Shown piece after piece: positions 30,338-34,900 of a stretch of 34,900 bases of DNA (its first letter is position 1; each line of letters starts with the position of its first letter). The DNA is from Zygnema cylindricum. Taxonomy: Eukaryota; Streptophyta; Zygnematophyceae; Zygnematales; Zygnemataceae. The translations under genes were made by a program, and so were the position numbers. The DNA lies in the NCBI GenBank assembly GCA_037447655.1, contig JBBHKE010000723.1:150365-185264 (forward strand). Reading direction: 5' to 3'. Under the pieces are notes generated by a model. The model saw only the letters and a program-made list of their open reading frames with translations, did not search any database and was not told the origin of the DNA.

Positions 30338-31038
30338 CACAATGAAGCCCCAAGCAAACCAGACACACCCTTGGTCTGCAAATTCGCCACAATGTATGTT
30401 ATACAACAAAGAGATTACATGAGGAATTTCAAAAGGTTTTGCCTTAAGATCACAATTATCTTGTAATTCAATGACACCGAAAAAATTGCGTTCGCAGTTT
30501 TGCATACAAAGAATGCCCAACTCCAAAATATTATAAGTCCTATATATACAAGTGAACCTGCAGCTGATCTACACCATTGGTCGACCGGTACACTAAACCT
30601 CATCAAAACAAATCCCCAGTGTCAACTGTACACAAATATTTACAACAAACCTAAAACTAAAAGCTGTTAAAGTGAAATAGTACCCGGTCAAAGGTCGCCC
30701 GCTGAAATGACGGCGCGGTCAATATTCCTATTCCAAAAATGACGCCGGCCTCCGTCCGCCGTCCGCGCATTCTTTCATCACCGAAGGTGAACCTCCACAT
30801 GTAAACCCGGTCCCCAAAACGAAACTATACTTTTCATTATCCGAAACACCTAATCTTGACTTCCCCACGGACCGACACGTGTGCTTGGAGTGTACTCAAC
30901 CCGTGTACTCCCTTTTGGACTTACAAACCACACTAAAAATCTTTCTACAACGAATCAGCCTGCACACAAAATGACTAAGTTTGGAATCTCTTTCTCACAC
31001 ACGAGATATAGAGAGGACTAAAGGTTTCCAAAACAACA
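30338..31038 (-). repeat. LTR remnant at right end of element C
   Basis: It closely matches 25470-26050 of LTR copy 1 in the same orientation, including GCAAACCAGACACAC, CTATATATACAAGTGAACC and CCACGGACCGACACGTGTG. The outer end CCAAAACAACA (31028-31038) gives the expected TG start on the minus strand, and minisatellite follows at once. It is shorter than copy 1, so the inner end is truncated. Confidence 0.68.
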
Positions 31039-31868
31039 AATTGGCGCCGCGACGTTGAGCTCGTGGATTAGCTCCGTGGCGGCGATCTTGGGGATCGCCG
31101 CCGCGGCAGCGAGCTCGAGGCAATCTCAAGGATCCGCAACGCGACCGCAATCTTGAGGATTGGTGGCACATGGGCAAGCTCAAGGGTCGGCGACGCAGCG
31201 ACGAACTCGAGGGTCGGCAGCGCAGCATTGATCTCGAGGATTGGTGGCGCGACGACGAGATCAAGGTGATCTCGAGGATCGGCGGCGCGGCGATGAGCTT
31301 GAGGATTGGCGGCGGTGGCGGGGCAGCAATCTCAAGGATTGGCGGCAAGCTCAAGGGTCGGCAACGCAACGACGAACTCGAGGGTTGGCGGCGCGGCATT
31401 GATCTCAAGGATTGGTGGCGCGGCGGCGAGATGGAGGTGATCTCGAGGATCAACAGCGCGGCGGCGAGCTTGAGGATCGACGGCGGTGGTGCGATAGCGA
31501 TCTCGAGGATCGGGAGCAAGCTAAAGGGTCCGCAGCGCAACAACAAACTCGAGGGTCAGTGGCGCGGGGGCGATCACGAGGATTAGCCGCGCGGCGGCGA
31601 GCCCGAGGCGAGAACAAGGATCAGCGGCCCTGCCGCGAGCTTGAGGATCAGCGGCGGTGGAGCGGCTGCGATCTTGAGGATCGGCAGCGCGGCGGCAATC
31701 TCGAGGATCGGCGGCACGGTGGAAATCTTGAGGATCTGCAGCGCGGCGGGAATATCGAGGATCGCGGCGCGGCGGCGAGTTCAAGGATCGGCGCTGCGAA
31801 GGCGATCTCGAGGTGATCTTGAGGATCGGTAGCGTAGCAGCAAGCTTGAGGATCGGCGGCGATGGCAG
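31039..31868. repeat. 27-bp minisatellite, array segment 4, with 171-bp higher-order units
   Basis: Last segment of the array, same orientation. Some monomers are lengthened by a GGCGGTGG block. Three successive units starting GCAAGCT at 31174, 31345 and 31516 repeat a series of variant monomers, with spacing of exactly 171 bases twice. Long frames on both strands are repeat translations. Confidence 0.9.
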
Positions 31869-31884
31869 TCATCTATGTTTATAA

Positions 31885-32060
31885 TTATTGCCTATGGAGG
31901 ATTTTCGACCCTATTACTACTTCATTGGATGTGGTTTTGGACCAATTTTGGAGTTGGTCAATTTTGAGCCAGCAAGGCACCAAATGCCATTTTTGAGAGA
32001 CGATTATAATCTGACAGATATTTTTTTTGTTCTGTAATTCAACGCCCTATTAAATTCTAT
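31885..32060 (+). repeat. Dispersed repeat R, copy 1
   Basis: About 175 bp starting TTATTGCCTATGGAGG and containing GGATTTTCGACCCTATTACT and CATTTTTGAGAGACGATTAT. It matches 34716-34900 in the same orientation with few differences. It starts about 15 bp after the minisatellite ends. Its full length is unknown because the second copy runs off the window. Confidence 0.75.
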
Positions 32061-33338
32061 GTATCATAGCTAATATAACTTTATTTCACTTCATTTGGAT
32101 AATTAGGCTACAAGATATGTGAAGTCAAAGTAGTGATTTGGTGCAGATTTTAGAAACTTTGACGTTCAATATCGTTTCAACGGCTTGATTACACATGCTG
32201 TATTTTGTATTGATAGATAGAACTTATTAATACCTTTCTAATGAAAGTTTGGTTGGATTGATCAAATAGATATTATAAGAGATATGGTAGTTTCTATAAA
32301 CTGAATAATATAAGTTAATTATTGATTTTTTGAAGTAATGATTGCTTTTGCCAGTTGGAAATTAGTACAGGCTGTCCAACCGACTTTTCATAAGTCAGAA
32401 TTTTTGACGTTTTTAGGAATTAAACATAGAATGAGTCCCGTAGTGTCAGTTTTTTATGCTAAGTATTTGTTCTAAGTACTTTAGGTTATTCGAACTCAAT
32501 ATTGCCTTCGAAATGAAGGCTCGGAACTGTCGCTCTGTTCTCTCGCCTTCCAAAACCTGAATTCATCAGAAAAGTGCTCGCCTTCCGAAAATTGAATTCA
32601 TCAGAAAATAGCTATTTTGCCAGCCTCCCTTTTGCCATCTTTGGATCATGTTGGAGTTGCCTTGCATTTAGTCAATAAGTGTCTTGTTTGGCAACAAGGA
32701 TACTACGGGTTTTTTTATTGCAATAGTCCTTGGGGTTGTGAAGGAGGGAGTTGGACGGATCCTTGATTTGGAGGGATCCGTGGGTTTTTGGGACCTTTGG
32801 AGCTTAATCGCGGGAGTTTTTTGTGGCATCATTTTGCTCCTCTGGGTGAGTCAAAACCCTTGTAGAGTTGGCATTCGGGGATGCTTGGATGTTACTTGTT
32901 TTGTGTTTAGTTTTTTGTAATATGTTTATGCATTGTTGTGAATGGCTTATGATTGAGTAGGGTAGGAGGCAATATTATTAAGTCTGCAGAGATCACTGTC
33001 ATAAATGATCACTGTCATAAATGTAATGGCAGTGTAAATTATTTCAGTCTAAATTATATCCATTTTTATTTGATTTGTTAATACCCAGGATTAGGGTTAT
33101 GGTTGACTCTCTTTTGTTTAAAGTTGTTAGCATAGCCCACCAAGCTTGTTGATATTAAATCTCGCGGTCATAACAGAGAGAGCGTGCATTGTTGTATTTC
33201 TTATAACGTGCACTTGTGTCATTGATTTCAGTTTATTTTATTTAAAAATGTCAAACAAAAATATAGATGGATGTTGGAATACAAAAGGTGGTGGGGGGGC
33301 ACATCGTAGAGACATGTTTGGAACCCAGGAAATGGGTG
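32061..33338. other. AT-rich non-coding stretch
   Basis: No frame looks protein-coding. A tandem duplication of about 35 bp lies at about 32538-32608 (CTCGCCTTCC and GAATTCATCAGAAAA twice). GATCACTGTCATAAAT occurs twice near 32990-33020. The sequence could be the inside of an unrecognised non-autonomous element associated with repeat R. Confidence 0.45.
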
Positions 33339-34315
33339 AAACTAGCTCTTCTTTCTAGAGGGCTGGCCAAATTTCTGCAGATTCGGGGATGCCATGGGTG
33401 CCATGAGTTGGTGGAGGAGGAGACATTCCAAATCTCCCTAACCCTCCTCTTATTTCCCCCCTTCCGTCCACTCCTCCTATTGGGATGTCAACTGAAGATT
33501 TCCTCACCCTAGCTTGTGTTGCCACAAGTGCTTTCTTCTTTCCTTCGGCTAATCTACCGATCTGCCCCTCCTTAAGTCTCAACTCTTTCAACTTAGTACA
33601 TTTCGCCATATAGTGTCTTGACTACTTACCAAAATGACAAAGCCCCTTTGGAGGCCTAGATCCAAATCTATCCGATTGATTTCCTCTCCCTCCTCCTCCA
33701 AAGTTTTCATAAGGTTTCTTAGAATCATGACTCGCCCAGTCGGTTCCAGCAGCTAAGGCTTGACCACTCTTTCTTCCTCTCAGAATCTCAATTGTGCTTT
33801 CGCGAACCAGAATCATTCTAACAACGGAGTTCTAGATCCATTGATGATCTGACAAATCCTGAACCTTGTTAACGATGTTCTCATAATCATCAGGCACTTT
33901 CATAAGCAAGGTATTAACCTTTTCTTTCTCTATCCCTTGTATTCCAGTTCTCTCAAACTCTATAAACAATCGATACAATTCATTGCAAAAATCAAGCATT
34001 TTTCCTCCTTTGTAAACATATGCTTGCACCATTTGATCAGCTAGCTTCTACTGTTGAATTATACCACTCTGCTGAATTGTACCACTCTTCTAAATATTTA
34101 CGAGAGCCTCCCACAGATCGGCCGCCTTTTCAACATGAAGGTGAGGTGTAGCAACTGCTTCAGTGAGATGCCCGAAAATAAAAATAGTTAACGATGTGTT
34201 GTTGAAGTCCCAAATTTCCATATCATTTGCCACAATATTTTGAACAGCCATTACCGTTATCGATGAAGAAGCTATCGGTGTGAGTTTCTCTTTCCCATTC
34301 TCCCTGATTAATAGA
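33339..34315 (-). pseudogene. Copia gag fragment, element 1 family
   Basis: Minus strand, from the right: a WEREKLTP-type N-terminal segment, gag capsid with YKGGKMLDFCNELYRLFIEF and MKVPDDYENIVNKVQDLSDH, then RFGSRPPKGLCHFGK, a stop, and MAKCTKLKELRLKEG. The zinc knuckle of element 1 (CHFCKKPGHFIADC) is clearly the ancestor, but here its second Cys is Gly and a stop follows, so it is dead. Similarity ends past KKKALVAT at about 33530. No protease or LTR is attached. Confidence 0.8.
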
Positions 34316-34424
34316 GCTCGAGCTTAACTTGTGAACACTGTGTGACCTTACTGTTGCTACGAGTGAATCCTGGGATTATTTTGCTGTGCATCTTGGACGT
34401 GGTGTTTAAGTTACTCCTTTTACA
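34316..34424 (+). repeat. 3' end of an LTR
   Basis: Sequence ending TCCTTTTACA, directly before a tRNA-type primer site, so it should be the U5 end of an LTR. Only about 110 bp remain, abutting the opposite-strand copia gag fragment. The left limit is approximate. Confidence 0.5.
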
Positions 34425-34425
34425 T

Positions 34426-34437
34426 TGGTATCAAAGC
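34426..34437 (+). other. Primer binding site of a plus-strand LTR element
   Basis: TGGTATCAAAGC matches the initiator-Met tRNA primer site TGGTATCAGAGC with one difference, one base after a CA. A gag start codon follows 22 bases later. Confidence 0.75.
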
Positions 34438-34458
34438 TTTTCCTCGTGACTCGACAGT

Positions 34459-34715
34459 ATGGAAGGTCACGGTGTCTCCACAGCTGACATGTTGGAGCGA
34501 GTCCTTCAGGAATTCGAGAACGTCAAATTGCAGAACGCTCACGTAAGTGACACCGTCACAACTTTGGAAACTCGTCTTGGTGAACGAGCATATGGAAGTT
34601 TGGAGAGAGACTTGAGGAGACCGAAGTTGAGATTGCCCGATGAGTTCGACCCTGCCAAGCACCAAAATCTCGATGCGTGGTTGTTTTCGATGGAGAACTG
34701 TCATGCACGATTATA
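34459..34715 (+). pseudogene. Truncated gag, probably Ty3/gypsy type
   Basis: MEGHGVSTADMLERVLQEFE begins 22 bases after the primer site. A coiled-coil-like segment and RRPKLRLPDEFDPAK, LDAWLFSMENC follow. A Pro-rich strand then an AWLF-type helix is typical of the start of Ty3/gypsy gag (Retrotrans_gag), although a copia origin cannot be excluded. After about 85 residues, repeat R replaces the gag reading. The open frame continues to 34800, but those residues are translated repeat. Confidence 0.6.
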
Positions 34716-34900
34716 TTTATTGCCTATGAAGGATTTTCGACCCTATTACTACTTCGTTGGAGGTGGTTTCGGACCAAATTTTGGAGTTGGTCAATATTGA
34801 GCCGGCAGGGCACCAAAAGCCATTTTTGAGAGACGATTATGATCACACAGATTATTTTTTTGTTCTTTAATTTAACGTAATATTAATTTATATGTATCAT
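34716..34900 (+). repeat. Dispersed repeat R, copy 2 (runs off window)
   Basis: Matches 31885-32060: TTATTGCCTATGAAGG, GGATTTTCGACCCTATTACT and GAGAGACGATTATGATC blocks in order. It interrupts the gag fragment. The two copies lie 2.8 kb apart in the same orientation. Confidence 0.75.

Larger units (their letters stand above)
24473..31038 (-). mobile_element. Decayed Ty1/copia element C with internal LTRs
   Basis: Minus-strand order from the right: LTR remnant next to the minisatellite (to 31038), an oppositely oriented LTR-like stretch, gag, zinc knuckle, protease, LTR copy 2, pre-integrase, LTR copy 1 and integrase. Reverse transcriptase, RNase H and the 3' LTR are missing because the left end is cut within integrase at about 24472, directly against minisatellite. 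The protein type differs from elements 1, A and D. Many stops and shifts make it the oldest insertion in the array. Confidence 0.75.

Noticed and set aside
32684-32920. 79-codon plus-strand frame with two hydrophobic stretches
   Set aside because: No homology I recognise, AT-rich non-coding surroundings, and a size expected by chance. Hydrophobic residues follow from T-rich sequence.

Overview
The window reads as repeat-dense nuclear DNA of a land plant. The basis is plant-type Ty1/copia gag-pol elements, 0.8-1.3 kb LTRs with TG...CA ends, tRNA-iMet-type primer sites, and a GC-rich minisatellite. I cannot name the species. I see no convincing host gene, no intact host RNA gene and no CRISPR array. 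Nearly everything belongs to one of two classes: LTR retrotransposons at various stages of decay, or a 27-bp minisatellite.

Layout. (1) 1-4848 is the 5' portion of a minus-strand copia element (element 1), cut by the window edge, with its 5' LTR at 3852-4848. (2) 4849-7244 has no clear gene, only a broken minus-strand coding-like stretch of unknown function. (3) 7245-31868 is one ancestral tandem array of a 27-bp GC-rich monomer, split by three retrotransposon blocks: element A (9605-16131, plus strand, target duplication TCGGC), the element D block (17498-23858, minus strand, target duplication GGCGG) and element C (about 24473-31038, minus strand, decayed). Without them the array would be roughly 5 kb. 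(4) 31869-34900 holds a non-coding repeat present twice, a minus-strand copia gag fragment of the element 1 family, and the start of a plus-strand LTR element with primer site and a gag resembling Ty3/gypsy gag.

Working relationships. Element D is the best preserved. It has 787/788-bp LTRs, a primer site, a polypurine tract and a gag-pol frame broken by one TGA. It inserted into a solo LTR of its own family (target duplication AACTC), which had already inserted in the minisatellite. Element A is a chimera inside one TCGGC duplication: an A-type LTR, then an RNase H tail and LTR of a second family, then pol from the pre-integrase domain onward, then an A-type LTR.

Most interesting points: LTR 3' ends (CA) joined directly to internal pol sequence with no primer site or gag; antisense tRNA-like modules (A box, B box, T-run) at the same place in two LTR families; a conserved inverted repeat in these LTRs; and a 27-bp minisatellite whose period, being a multiple of three, keeps many frames open and creates spurious ORFs, with a local 171-bp higher-order repeat. 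All identities come from reading motifs and comparing copies by eye; no alignment or database search was run.
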